From the NCBI RefSeq assembly GCF_963082655.1, contig NC_081552.1:57950561-58014560 (forward strand): a DNA stretch of 64,000 nucleotides, given 5' to 3'. Under the pieces are notes generated by a model. The model did no database searches. It saw only the letters and a list, made by a program, of their open reading frames with translations, and was not told where the DNA came from. A program made the position numbers and the translations under genes. This document shows, in pieces, positions 23,230-35,068 of this stretch (position 1 is the stretch's first letter; every line of letters begins with the position of its first letter). This DNA comes from Stomoxys calcitrans (Eukaryota > Arthropoda > Insecta > Diptera > Muscidae).

Positions 23230-23775
23230 ACAAACATTTTTTTACTGTAATTCCTACGTTGAATCATCCAGATAGCTTTAAAAAGCCAAACGACTTGCGA
23301 AAGTTCACATCCGCTAAATCCGACAAGTTCTCAAAGAAATGAGAACAAAAAGTGTAGCTTTTTCTGACTGCCAGTGCGAGATACACACACAGTAGATGTT
23401 CTATAGTCTCTTCTTCCTCGACATCCCCAAAGCATCTGCAAAAGTCGGTACAGCATGTTTTTCGTTTAGACGCTGACCTATCATGACGTACACAATGACT
23501 AAGACGTCTGCTCTACCAGCGACAGCAAAGTAGACCTCTTGAAATCTAGATTGGGCAATAAAAGTTTGGAGTGTTCACAACCCCCACTTTGTGACCATCT
23601 GTCATTTGTTGCCTTCTGGTCTGATCCTAAGGACTTAGCGTACTTGTCGCTAGAGACATAGCCAGAGATTCCAGTTCCCTGGAATGTTACGAGTAAGGTA
23701 GTTCCTAGTCTCACAATCCGAGGTTGTAATTGAGTTTGATGCAAATTCCATCCACTTCTTTTTTTAATCATTAAA
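23230..23775 (-). pseudogene. 3'-terminal relic of an RNase H/zinc-knuckle non-LTR element
   Basis: On the minus strand, GGCEHSKLLLPNLDF (from the 23771-23499 frame) is followed after a frameshift by DFCRCFGDVEEEETIEHLLC and SHFFENLSDLA...LKLSGWF. The latter is the post-RNase H zinc motif of I/LOA/R1-like elements. Two expected Cys look changed (CRCF for CRxC; CVYLAL where a CPAL-type end is usual). The fragment is dead. Confidence 0.65.
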
Positions 23776-24119
23776 TCAAAAATATATTATGCTGACATTG
23801 TTTATTTGACTGAATTATGAACTATGCAAACTGGCACGCTGTCAACAATTTAAACAGCACACTGATAAAATATTAGCAGAGACACAGAAAAGTGGGAGAA
23901 GAAACTTGGCACAATATCCAGTCCATTCCCAACTTCAAAAACACAAATACTTTAAATGAAATGAAATTTATTTTCAAGTGTCACTACGTGTCAACATTTG
24001 TATTTGCCTGTTTGTTTCTTTTTTAGATTGCAAAGCATAGCCCAAGAGAATCAACAGCGTTTATTCAGGCGTAGTCTGTGCGGCTTCTCAGCTTCAAGAT
24101 TTATGATCCTAACACGTCA
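23776..24119. other. Spacer before the palindromic element
   Basis: AT-rich with no recognised family. Its last 5 bp (24115-24119, CGTCA) is the left target duplication of the element at 24120. Confidence 0.4.
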
Positions 24120-27100
24120 CACAGTGGGCCAAATGGCAAAAAAATTGGAAATAAGTCTACAACTTTTTATCTGTTGATTTTAGCCATACAAAATGTTCTA
24201 GACATTTGTAGAGGAGGACATAGGCTTTCAGAAAAGTGCTGTTGTTGGTCCATATCTTTAATACAGGGTGAGCTACAGGGTGTCAAAGTTGACCACTTTT
24301 GACTTCTCCAAGCTTCTGGGGGCCATAACTTTTGATCTACTCAACCGATTTACATGATTTAGGACTCTAGAGAAAGAGCTTGACAAGATCTAAAAAACTT
24401 ATGCATAAAGTACCATGCCATCGTGTACTGTTAAGGAGTTATGAATTGTTTAATTTTAAAATATGAAAATTTGGCCTTGGTTTTTTTCAGTGTTTTTTAA
24501 ATAACTCCGTCAATTTTAAAGCTATAAACTTCATACTTCACACAAATTATGCCAGCATATGTGTGCATAAAATACAAAAGGAATCACGTGAATATCTTTG
24601 GCGGTTTAAAAATGGCATCGTTTTCAATATGAAAAATATTTTTTTTGTCAAAAAATTGCAAAATTTTTCAAAAAAGATACTCCCATTTCCTTTAAGTTTT
24701 CGCAAACTTTGGCCATCAAAGCATTATCATTTCTTTCCATTTTCACAAAGTCGAGGTATTAAGAAAAGTTTTAAGTGCTAATTTGGCTAATTTCGATATC
24801 AAACAACACCGTTATCTTAAGACCAAAATGGCCAATTTTTTTACTAAACTTCAAAAGTTTCTCACTGGAAAAAAAGTTCCACGGGGATTTTTTCGCTTTT
24901 TTTGAACTTAAATGAAAGCTTAAAATGTTCCCAACATTTTAAGGTATGTCTCGCCATATCCTAGCCATAAATGAGATCGTAGCGATCAAAATACTGAAAA
25001 AAGTCAATTTTCAAGTAGTGCTATATTCATTGCTAAAAAACAAGTATTACGTCACATTTTATTGCAAAGATGTTAAATAAACTTTTATTTGGTAACACTT
25101 CTTCTACAAAACACAAAAAGAATCATGGAAATATCTCTATTCTATTCCATTTTATGGAACCGGCAATAAAAAAGTCAATTTTTCAAAAAAGTCGAATTTC
25201 CCAAATTTTGTTTTTGTTGTCCTAATTGCACATGACACACTATAGCCATATTTACGCAACATACCTTATCGTAAAGGAAATTTTCATACCTTTCCAACGA
25301 TGTATAAAACATTTCTCAACTCGGATTCTATCTACTCTAAAATTCATTTACACTTCATTAAACTCTATATAAAAATGTCTATTTGTGAAATGGAACCTTA
25401 TATGGGGCCTACACTAAAACATTGATAGATTTGCCCAGGGTTTACAATACAAATGTGTTAGAATAAAAAAAGGTCTCCTGCCAAAGTTTAAAAAAATTGG
25501 AATAAAAATATGTGTTTTAGAGCGAAAACACTTCGCATCGGCGTGCGTTTGTATAGTACCTACATCTATTTTTAATGTAAGCTGATGATTTTTGAATAAA
25601 AAGTAACCTAGAAATATACCTGCATATATATATATATTTGTGTTAAGATTTGATGCAGACAAATGTTACCTGTTTCGCTATGTCGAATTCCCAGGAAATC
25701 CACCGTATCAATGAATGTGAAAAAACCTACCCATAAAAAATTCATTGTCATTTTTTTTAACCAAATTCGAGTCCAGGTAAATAATTATAGAAGAGCACCA
25801 TAATTACCCGAAAGAGCACCAAATTTAACCAAAATTATGATTTACTTCAATATTTATTGTTATCGTCTGATCCGGTACTATACAGCATCAGAACTAAATG
25901 GCTACCAAAAATATGTGACGATATAGATAAGGACGATCCCGATGCCATTCAAATTAAAGAGCTTTTAAATTTTGATACCTTAGATTATTTGGTAGAGAAT
26001 AAAATCAAATAATACAAAACTAAAATGCTTTTTTATTTTGGGAGTAGCTAATATACATATAAACGCACGCCGATGCGAAGTGTTTTCGCTCTAAAACACA
26101 TATTTTTATTCCAATTTTTTTAAACTTTGGCAGGAGACCTTTTTTTATTCTAACACATTTGTATTGTAAACCCTGGGCAAATCTATCAATGTTTTAGTGT
26201 AGGCCCCATATAAGGTTCCATTTCACAAATAGACATTTTTATATAGAGTTTAATGAAGTGTAAATGAATTTTAGAGTAGATAGAATCCGAGTTGAGAAAT
26301 GTTTTATACATCGTTGGAAAGGTATGAAAATTTCCTTTACGATAAGGTATGTTGCGTAAATATGGCTATAGTGTGTCATGTGCAATTAGGACAACAAAAA
26401 CAAAATTTGGGAAATTCGACTTTTTTGAAAAATTGACTTTTTTATTGCCGGTTCCATAAAATGGAATAGAATAGAGATATTTCCATGATTCTTTTTGTGT
26501 TTTGTAGAAGAAGTGTTACCAAATAAAAGTTTATTTAACATCTTTGCAATAAAATGTGACGTAATACTTGTTTTTTAGCAATGAATATAGCACTACTTGA
26601 AAATTGACTTTTTTCAGTATTTTGATCGCTACGATCTCATTTATGGCTAGGATATGGCGAGACATACCTTAAAATGTTGGGAACATTTTAAGCTTTCATT
26701 TAAGTTCAAAAAAAGCGAAAAAATCCCCGTGGAACTTTTTTTCCAGTGAGAAACTTTTGAAGTTTAGTAAAAAAATTGGCCATTTTGGTCTTAAGATAAC
26801 GGTGTTGTTTGATATCGAAATTAGCCAAATTAGCACTTAAAACTTTTCTTAATACCTCGACTTTGTGAAAATGGAAAGAAATGATAATGCTTTGATGGCC
26901 AAAGTTTGCGAAAACTTAAAGGAAATGGGAGTATCTTTTTTGAAAAATTTTGCAATTTTTTGACAAAAAAAATATTTTTCATATTGAAAACGATGCCATT
27001 TTTAAACCGCCAAAGATATTCACGTGATTCCTTTTGTATTTTATGCACACATATGCTGGCATAATTTGTGTGAAGTATGAAGTTTATAGCTTTAAAATTG

Positions 27101-27491
27101 ACGGAGTTATTTAAAAAACACTGAAAAAAACCAAGGCCAAATTTTCATATTTTAAAATTAAACAATTCATAACTCCTTAACAGTACACGATGGCATGGTA
27201 CTTTATGCATAAGTTTTTTAGATCTTGTCAAGCTCTTTCTCTAGAGTCCTAAATCATGTAAATCGGTTGAGTAGATCAAAAGTTATGGCCCCCAGAAGCT
27301 TGGAGAAGTCAAAAGTGGTCAACTTTGACACCCTGTAGCTCACCCTGTATTAAAGATATGGACCAACAACAGCACTTTTCTGAAAGCCTATGTCCTCCTC
27401 TACAAATGTCTAGAACATTTTGTATGGCTAAAATCAACAGATAAAAAGTTGTAGACTTATTTCCAATTTTTTTGCCATTTGGCCCACTGTG
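24120..27491. mobile_element. Transib-type element with 1.43 kb inverted arms
   Basis: The left arm (24120-25550) and right arm (26061-27491) are reverse complements with no net indel: paired coordinates always sum to 51611 wherever I compared them, and I saw no mismatch. A 510 bp unique spacer separates them. The termini are CACAGTGGGCC / GGCCCACTGTG. The flanking 5 bp CGTCA occurs at 24115-24119 and 27492-27496. The CACWRTG start and a 5 bp CG-containing duplication define the Transib superfamily, whose transposase is related to RAG1. The arms carry no convincing transposase; the identical 72-codon frames at 24563-24781 and 26830-27048 are mirror images. It is probably non-autonomous. Confidence 0.8.
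25791..26012 (+). pseudogene. Open 73-codon tail in the spacer, possible transposase C-terminus
   Basis: From just after a TAG (25788) to TAA (26010-26012) the plus frame is open without an ATG start. It includes YLLLSSDPVLYSIRTKWLPK and an acidic stretch DDIDKDDPDAIQIKELL. Codon use and composition look protein-like, and it sits 48 bp from the right arm, where the 3' end of a Transib transposase gene would lie. I do not recognise a specific motif, so the assignment is inference. Confidence 0.35.
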
Positions 27492-27496
27492 CGTCA

Positions 27497-27878
27497 GCAG
27501 TTTGGCTTAACAATAAAAGTTTCACCAAAAAGTAATGACAAGTTCGAGTTCAAATTTATTGATTTTTGGGCCCATTCCAAATGCAATGGTTGTAAGATAA
27601 GAATACAATAGAATAAAGGAATTTCGCCTTTAATTGCTGGTGATTATGGCATAGTCATTATTGCAACTAAATTTAAAGTTTTCTATAAATAAAGGTAATA
27701 TTTTCACGCCTGAAATAATGTGTCAAATAAGATTTTTTATGCCTTTGGCAAGGATAGATAAAGATTTCGTTGTCGTTTGAAAAACATTAGGATGGTAAGA
27801 ATTTGTAAAATTGCATGTGCTTGGATTGTTAAATGTGGCTTTAATTTAATAAATATTGAAATCAGATTATTATTTCTT
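27497..27878. other. AT-rich spacer
   Basis: No recognised repeat or frame between the Transib-type element and a family B fragment. Confidence 0.3.
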
Positions 27879-28065
27879 TATACCCACTACCGAAGGATGG
27901 GCTATATTCATGTTGTCATTCCGTTTGCACCACATTAAAATATGTAATTGCGACCACATAAAGTATATATATTCTTTGTCCTTGTAAAAATCGTAGACGA
28001 TCTAACCATGAACGTCCGTTTGTCTTTCCGTCGGTCTCTCTGTTGAAGTTTTTAAAAATTAGGAA
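27879..28065 (+). mobile_element. Family B 5' fragment
   Basis: It has tttatacccactaccgaagg, gtcattccgtttgcaccaca, aaagtatatatattctttg and a decayed gtccg tract. It is cut off at gttgaagtttttaaaaatta before any monomer. Confidence 0.75.
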
Positions 28066-28073
28066 GAAAAAAA

Positions 28074-29132
28074 AACAAGTAAAAGCGTGCTAATTTCGGC
28101 CGGGCCGAATCTTATATACCCTCCACCATGGATCGCATTTGTCGAGTTCTTTTCCCGGCATCTCTTCTTAGGCAAAAAAGGATATAAGAAAAGATTTGCT
28201 CTGCCATTAGAGCGATATCAAGATATGGTCCGGTTTGGACCACAATTAAATTATATTTTGGAGACCTGTGTAAAATGTCAGCCAATTCGAATAAGAATTG
28301 CTCAAGAAGTAAAATAGAGAAATCGATTTATATGGGAGCTGTATCGGGCTATAGACCGATTCAGACCATAATAAACACGTATGCTTATGGTCACGAGAAG
28401 ATCCGTCGTTCAGGCAAATCGGATAATAATTGCGACCTCTAGAAGCTCAAGAATTCAAGATCCCAGATCGGTTTATATGGCAGCTATATCAGGTTATGGA
28501 CCGATTTGAACCATACTTGGCACAATTGTTGGATATAATAACAAAACACGTCGTGCAAAATTTCATTCCAATCGGATAAGAATTGCGCACTCTAGAGGCT
28601 CAAGAAATCAAGACCCAAGATCGGTTTATATGACAGCTATATCAGGTTATGGACCGATTTGAACCATACTTGGCACAGTTATTGGATATCATAACAGAAT
28701 ACTACGTGCCGAAATTCATTCAAATCGGATAAGAATTGGCACAGTTGTTGGATATTATAACAAAACACGTAGTGCAAAATTTCATTCTGGTCGGATAAGA
28801 TTTGCGCCTTCTAGAGGCTCAAGAAGTCAAGACCCAAGATCGGTTTATATGGCAGCTATATCAAAACATGGACCGATATGGCCCATTTACAATACTTACC
28901 GACCTACACTAATAAGAAGTATTTGTGCAAAATTTCAAGCGGCTAGCTTTACTCCTTCGGAAGTTAGCGTGCTTTCGACAGACAGACGGACGGACATGGC
29001 TAGATCGACATAAAATGTCACGACGATCAAGAATATATATACTTTATAGGGTCTCAGACGAATATTTCGAGTAGTTACAAACAGAATGACGAAATTAGTA
29101 TACCCCCCATCTTATGGTGGATGGTATAAAAA
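28074..29132 (-). mobile_element. Family A element, complete
   Basis: It starts aaacaagtaaaagcgtgctaatttcggccgggccgaat and ends tggtggatggtataaaaa, with about four monomers. One monomer junction (about 28735) is a deletion joining two 'gaattg' positions. Confidence 0.88.
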
Positions 29133-29399
29133 GGATATAAGAAATGATTTGCTCTGCTATTAGAGCGATATCAAGATATGGTCCGGATTGGACCACAATT
29201 AAATTATATGTTGGAGACCTGTGTAAAATGTCAGCCAATTCGAATAAGAATTGCGCCCTTTGTGGGTTCAAGAAGTAAAATAGAGAGATCGTTTTATATG
29301 GGAGCTGTATCGGCCTATAGACCGATTCTGACCATAATAAACACGAATGTTAATGGTCATGAGAGAACCCGTGGTACAAATTCTGAAATTTTGCAAGAC
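29133..29399 (-). mobile_element. Family A 3' fragment fused to its neighbours
   Basis: Only the conserved 3' block remains (aggatataagaaatgatttg, aggtctccaacata in complement). It joins the preceding A element through a shared 'aaaaaggatata' and is cut by the oppositely oriented A element at 29400. Confidence 0.75.
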
Positions 29400-30741
29400 G
29401 TTTTTATACCCTCCACCATAAGATGGGGGGTATACTAATTTCGTCATTCTGTTTGTAACTACTCGAAATATTCGTCTGCGACCCCATAAAGTATATATAT
29501 TCTTGATCGTCGTGACATTTTATGTCGATCTAGCCAAGTCCGTCCGTCCGTCTGTCCGTCCGTCCGTCTCTGTCTGTCGAAAGCACGCTAACTTCCGAAG
29601 GAGTAAAGCTAGCCGCTTGAAATTTTGCACAAATACTTCTTATTAGTGCAGGTCGGTTGGTTTTGTAAATGGGCCATATCGGTCCATGTTTTGATATAGC
29701 TGTCATATATACCGATCTTGGGTCTTGATTTCTTGAGCCTCTAGAGGGCGCAATTGTTATCCGATTTGAATGAATTTTGCACTACGTGTTTTGTTATGAT
29801 ATCCAACAACTGTGCCAAGTATAGTTGAAATCGGTCTATAACCTGATATAGCTGTCATATAAACCGATCTTGGGTCTTGACTTCTTGAGCCTCTAGAGGG
29901 CGCAATTCTTATCCGATTTGAATGAATTTTGGCACTACGTGTTTTGTTGTGATATCCAACAACTGTGCAAAGTATGGTTCAAATCGGTCTATAACCTGAT
30001 ATAGCTGCCATATAAACCGATCTTGGGTCTTGACTTCTTGAGCCTCTAGAGTGCGCAATTCTTATCCGATTGGAATGCAATTTTGCTCGACGTGTTTTGT
30101 TATAATATCCAACAACTGTGCTAAGTATGGTTCAAATCGGTCTATAACCTGATATAGCTGCCATATAAACCGATCTTGGGTCTTGACTTCTTGAGCTTCT
30201 AGAGGGCGCAATTCTTATTCGATTTGAATGAATTTTGGCACTACGTGTTTTGTTATGATATCCAACAACTGTGCCAAGTATGGTTCAAATCGGTTCATAA
30301 CCTGATATAGCTGTCTTATAAACCGATCTGGGATCTTGACTTCGTGAGCCTCTAGAGGTCGCAATTATTATCCTATTTGCCTGAAATTTTGTACGACGGA
30401 TTCTCTCATGACCATCAACATATGCGTTTATTATGGTCCGAATCGGTCTATAGCCCGATACAGCTCCCATATAAATCTATCTCTCTATTTTGCTTCTTGA
30501 GCCCACAAAGGGCGCAATTCTTATACGAATTGGCTGACATTTTACACAGGCCTCCAACATATAATTTAATTGTGGTCCAAACCGGACCATATCTTGATAT
30601 CGCTCTAATAGCAGAGGAAATCTTTTCTTATATCCTTTTTTCACAAAAAAGAGATGCCCGGAAAAGAACTCGACAAATGCGATCCATGGTGGAGGGTATA
30701 TAAGATTCGGCCCGGCCGATCATAGCACGCTTTTACTTGTT
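29400..30741 (+). mobile_element. Family A element, complete
   Basis: The 5' end is tttttataccctccaccataag, with a gtccgtccgtctg tract near 29540 and about five monomers. The hairpin is attcggcccggccgatca (one arm mutated), followed by tagcacgcttttacttgttt. Confidence 0.9.
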
Positions 30742-30870
30742 TTTAAATAACTCTGTTCAAATTATTATTATTTGTTTAAGTTTACGATATTAAATATATG
30801 TCCTTTAGTTTACACTACAATATATTTTGCTTCAGTTTATCCAGGTAATTCTTAAATTACAGTTGTATAC
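30742..30870. other. AT-rich DNA 3' of the Gypsy relic
   Basis: Continuous with 32101 onward once the non-LTR insertion is set aside, so it probably belongs to the 3' non-coding/LTR region of the Gypsy element. No LTR could be matched by eye. Confidence 0.35.
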
Positions 30871-30996
30871 ATCAATATTAAGTTAGGTTAGGTTGAAAAG
30901 AAGGTGCAGATATTAATCCGCCCCATGCCACTATGGACATACACCTAAGCCAGTAATCGGCTTGTTGTGCGCTCTAAAATCTCTAAAAAGAAAAAT

Positions 30997-31179
30997 TTAA
31001 ATTAGGAATTCCGTTCTACTTACAAAATCCTTAATTGTTTTCAATGCCACTCCCCTAGGTTGGTTCATGCCTGATATTGTGTCTCCTCCTAAGTACCGGT
31101 ATCTGTTCGACGCGAAAGCCGGACAATGACAAAGGAAATGTTCCAACGTCTCATCATCTTCCCCGCATGCCCTACACAT
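30997..31179 (-). pseudogene. C-terminal zinc motif of the non-LTR element
   Basis: CRACGEDDETLEHFLCHCPA is a well kept C..C...H...C knuckle, followed by FASNRYRYLGG and the stop. It is downstream of the RNase H in the same element but in a shifted frame, so at least one frameshift lies between them. Confidence 0.75.
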
Positions 31180-31313
31180 GCTATCACTTGCCGCACCAAT
31201 TTTACATAAGTCAGCTCGTAGTGCTATGTGTCCCGTTATGATACCAATATCTATACAGACCTCCTTCTTGCTGCCTTTGAGTAATAGTCTCGTCTTCTCA
31301 CGATCTGGATCCC

Positions 31314-32012
31314 CTATACGATTTTCGCCGTCCTACCGACCGTTTTGCTGTTCCACCTTGTTGCATGCGCATTCGTCAGCCGCTCCCTTAACTTGGACTG
31401 CGTCGACCCGAACGGCTTCGGGTTAACCAAGTTTATTGACGGCAGTCCTCTGGCCTTCACTGCCAAATCGTCTTCCCTTCCATTTCCTCTTACTCTGTTA
31501 TAGCCCGGCACCCAAACGATGCGGATTTTCCCATCCTCAGAGAAGGCGTTAATCTCCTTCTTACACTGCAAGACTGTTCGTGACCTTACCGTCCTGGTTG
31601 CTATTGCCCTAATGGCAATTTTACTGTTGGTAAAGATGTTCACACTCCACGTCCTCGCGTTAGAACCACACCACTTCAAGCATTCCGTGATCGCCCGGAT
31701 CTTCGCCTGTAGGGCCGTATTATGGTCAGGCAGTCTAAAGCAGATCTCAGTCCCAGGGTTTTCAATGTAAACCCCCAGGCCCGCTCTGTCCTCTAGCTCT
31801 GATCCATCCGTGTAACATGATCTTCCAGAGGGCAATACTAGGGTTCCGTCAATCCAAGACTGTGCGTCGCACTCGACTTCAAGGTTCATCTCAGGTATCC
31901 GATCGGAAACCTCTCCACTTCCTTCCAGGTTTCCTATCGTCGCCTCGATTATACCGCGATGGTATGAGCTGCTCCCATCCCCAATCCATTCTTCCATCGC
32001 CTTAAGTCTCAT
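31314..32012 (-). pseudogene. RNase H domain of the non-LTR element, active site mutated
   Basis: CYTDGSELEDRAGLGVYI keeps the first Asp. Three other signature positions are altered: LQAKIRAITECL has Lys where Glu is expected, IFTNSKIAIRAI has Asn where Asp is expected, and WVPGYNRVRGNG has Tyr where His is expected. The final Asp position (EDDLA) is kept. Each change is explained by one transition. The domain is intact in length but should be catalytically dead. Confidence 0.8.
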
Positions 32013-32225
32013 AGCCGTAGTGGCAGCTTCACACTTAATCTGTATATCAATGGGTCGGATATCTAGAATAGTCTCCAGTGCCTTCGCTATATCAATATTA
32101 TTGTGTATAAATCTTTAGTCTATTTTTATTAACTATTGTATTTGGGTTTTATTAAATAGATTCTTTATCATGTTTTTCTATATTATTATTCTATATTATT
32201 AATTTCAAGAATATTTTTTTTTGCT

Positions 32226-32892
32226 TAATACGGTCCCTTATATTGAGGATCCAGTTTATGACTAGCTTCATCACGTAGTAAAACTAAATCTCCTACGCCT
32301 AATTTATAATCTAGAGTTTTCTTATTTTAAAATTCCCTTTACTATAATTAATACCTATCTAATAAATGTTGTGCTCTTCTATAAGCTATATCTAACCTAA
32401 ACTTTGTTTCTTTAGCATAATTTTCTCCATTATATAATGGCGTAATTGTATTTACTTCTGTAAATTGATTAAACATATTTAGAATTTTTTCAAAAACGAG
32501 CTCATATGGACAATAGTCGTGAGCTGTAGACGGTGTAGTATTATAGCAGTAGACAAAATATTTTATCCATACATCCCAGTCACTTTTGTCAATCGAAATA
32601 ATATATGATCTTACATATCCATTAAAAGTTCTGCGACTTCTTTCGACTGAACATAATGTTCATGTCCGAAATGAACGTCTTCATTGGACCATAGGTGAGA
32701 ATAAAGAGCTCAAATATCGCCTTAGTGACAGTTTTAGCGCTTTTGTTACAAATTGATATTACAATTTCGTATTTAGTCAAATAATATGTTAATGTGACTG
32801 AATACATATTTCCTTGCTCTGTCTGTGGTAATGGACCCACAGTGCTACGTATACCGTATCAAATGGTCTTGACGGTGTCGGTGTAATTGTCA
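32226..32892 (-). pseudogene. Gypsy-type integrase core and C-terminal domain
   Basis: Minus strand. GPLPQTEQGNMYSVTLTYYL, the AIFELFILTYGPMKTFISD segment with the second catalytic Asp, then VERSRRTFNGYVRSYI with the Glu, and LLRDEASHKLDPQYKGPY, a GPY/F-type C-terminal module, then a stop. A one-base deletion at the first catalytic Asp codon (near 32850) shifts the frame, and in-frame stops occur near 32330. The resemblance is closest to mdg1/412-type elements (inference). Confidence 0.85.
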
Positions 32893-32898
32893 ATGGAG

Positions 32899-34688
32899 TT
32901 TTTATACCCTCCACCATAAGATGGGGGATATACTAATTTCGTCATTCTGTTTGTAACTACTCGAAATATTCGTCTGAGACCCCATAAAGTATATATATTC
33001 TTGATCGTCGTCACATTTTATGTCGATCTAGCCATGTCCGCCCGTCTGTCCGTCCGTCCGTCCGTCAGTCTGTCGAAAGCACGCTAACTTCCGAAGGAGT
33101 AAAGCTAGCCGCTTGAAATTTTGCACAAATACTTCTTATTACTGTAGGTCGGTTGGTATTGTAAATGGGCCATATCGGTCCATGTTTTGATATAGCTGCC
33201 ATATAAACCGATCTTGGGTCTTGACTTCTTGAGCCCCTTGAGTGCGCAATTCTTATCCGATTGAAATGAAATTTTGCACAACGTGTTTTGTTATTATATC
33301 CAACAACTGTGCTAAGTATGGTTCAAATCGGTCTATAACCTGATGTAGCTGACATATAAACCGATCTTGGGTCTTGACTTCTTGAGCCTCTAGAGGGCGC
33401 AATTCTTATCCGATTGGATTGGAATTTCGCACGACGTGTTTTGTTCTAATACCCAACAACCGTGCCAAGTATAGTTAAAATCGGTTTATAACCTGATATA
33501 GCTGCCACATAATCCGATCTTGGGTCTTGACTTCTTGAGCCTCTAGAAGGCGCAATTCTAATCCGACCAGAATGAAATTTTGCACGACGTGTTTTGTTAT
33601 GATATCCAACAACTGTGCCAGGTATGGTTCAAAGAGGTCCATAACCTGATATAGCTGCCATATAAACCGATCTTGGGTCTTGACTTCTTGAGCCTATAGA
33701 GTGCGCAATTCTTATCCGATTGAAATGAAATTTTGCACGACGTGTTTTGTTATTATATCTAACAACTGTGGCAAGTACGGGTCAAATCGGTCCATAACCT
33801 GATATAGCTGCCATATAAATTGATCTTGGGTCTTGACTTCTTGAGCCTCTAGAGTGCGCAATTCTTATCGGAATGGAATGGAATTTCGCACAACGTGTTT
33901 TGTTATGATGTCCAACAACTATGCCAAGTATGGTTTAAATCGGTCCATAACCTGATATAGCTGCTATATAAACCGATCTTGGGTCTTGACTTCTTGAGCC
34001 TCTAGAGGGCACAATTCTTATCCGATTTGAATGAATTTTTGCACGAGGTATTTCGTTATGATATTCAACAACTGTGCCAAGTATGGTTTAAATCGGTCCA
34101 TAACCAGATATAGCTGTCATATAAACAGATCTGTGGATTTGACTTCTTGAGCTTCTAGAGGGCGCAATTCCTATCCGATTTGGCTAAAATGACGAATTTT
34201 ATTTTTAGTTTCAACAACTGTGTCAAATAAGGTTCAAATCGGTTTATAACCTGATATAGCTGCCATATAAACCGATCTTGGATCTTGACTTCTTGACCCC
34301 TAGAGGTCGCAATTATTATCCGATATGCCTGAAATTTTGAACGACGGATCCTCTCATGACCATCAACAAACGTGTTTATTATGGTCTGAATCGGTCTATA
34401 GCCCGATACAGATCCCATATAAATCGATCTCTCTATTTTACTTCTTGAGCCCCAATGGGCGCAATTCTTATACGAATTGGCTGACATTTTACACAAGTCT
34501 CCAAAATATAATTTAATTGTGGTCCGAACCGGACCACATCTTGATATCGTTTTAATAGCAGAGCAACTCTTTTCTTATATCCTTTTTTGCCTAAGAAGAG
34601 ATGCCGGGAAAAGAACTCGACAAATGCGATCCATGGTGGAGGGTATATAAGATTCGGCCCGGCCGAACTTAGCACGCTTTTACTTGTT
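32899..34688 (+). mobile_element. Family A element inserted in the Gypsy integrase
   Basis: The 5' end is tttttataccctccaccataag and the 3' hairpin attcggcccggccgaacttagcacgcttttacttgtt. About nine monomers make it one of the longest A copies. Flanking Gypsy frames (..CLKCHTA.TKKH on one side, PLTITPTPS on the other) read through the site. Confidence 0.92.
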
Positions 34689-35068
34689 AAATGTTTCTTT
34701 GTTCAAGCAGTATGACACTTTAAACATGATTTAATGTGTTAAGTTACATCTATAGTCATGTAAAAATAAAAATATCTCTTGATGTTTTTAAGTGTCCTAA
34801 ATATTCCACAGTGACCTCCTTCCATTGGGTCATCGTGATATTTCTTCAAGATTCCAACTTTTCTTTTACTAAATTTTTCATTGTCCTTATTTATAAATTC
34901 TTGAATAGAGATAAATTCGAAAATTTTATTATTTTTAGATGCCACTTGTAATTTGTTAATGTTATGTTTACCGACCACATCTTCGAGCCTTGGAAAAAGA
35001 TGTCCTAAGTCAAGATTTCCATTGATAAATAAATCATTGATTGGTATATATGTAATTGAAACTTTACC
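34689..35068 (-). pseudogene. Gypsy-type integrase N-terminal zinc (HHCC) region
   Basis: Minus strand. ILKKYHDDPMEGGHCGIFRT supplies the two His, and HIKSCLKCHTA the C..C. Upstream is a linker (ITYIPINDLFINGNLDLG) that joins the RNase H side. Between the domains the frame has one stop (IDVT then TAA). Insertions at 32899 and 35069 bound it. Confidence 0.85.

Larger units (their letters stand above)
30881..32090 (-). mobile_element. 5'-truncated RNase H non-LTR retrotransposon with 10 bp TSD
   Basis: It is flanked by perfect atcaatatta repeats at 30871-30880 and 32091-32100. Read on the minus strand it encodes the tail of ORF2: RNase H, zinc motif, stop at 30997, then a ~116 bp 3' UTR ending caacctaacctaac without poly(A). 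RNase H after the RT points to the I/LOA/R1 groups. Confidence 0.85.

Noticed and set aside
23499..23771. 90-codon frame as an independent gene
   Set aside because: Its end (GGCEHSKLLLPN) matches the linker before the zinc motif of non-LTR ORF2, so it is part of that relic.
24563..27048. Two identical 72-codon frames as duplicate genes
   Set aside because: They are mirror images in the arms of the palindrome, low complexity (Lys/Phe-rich), without recognisable domains.
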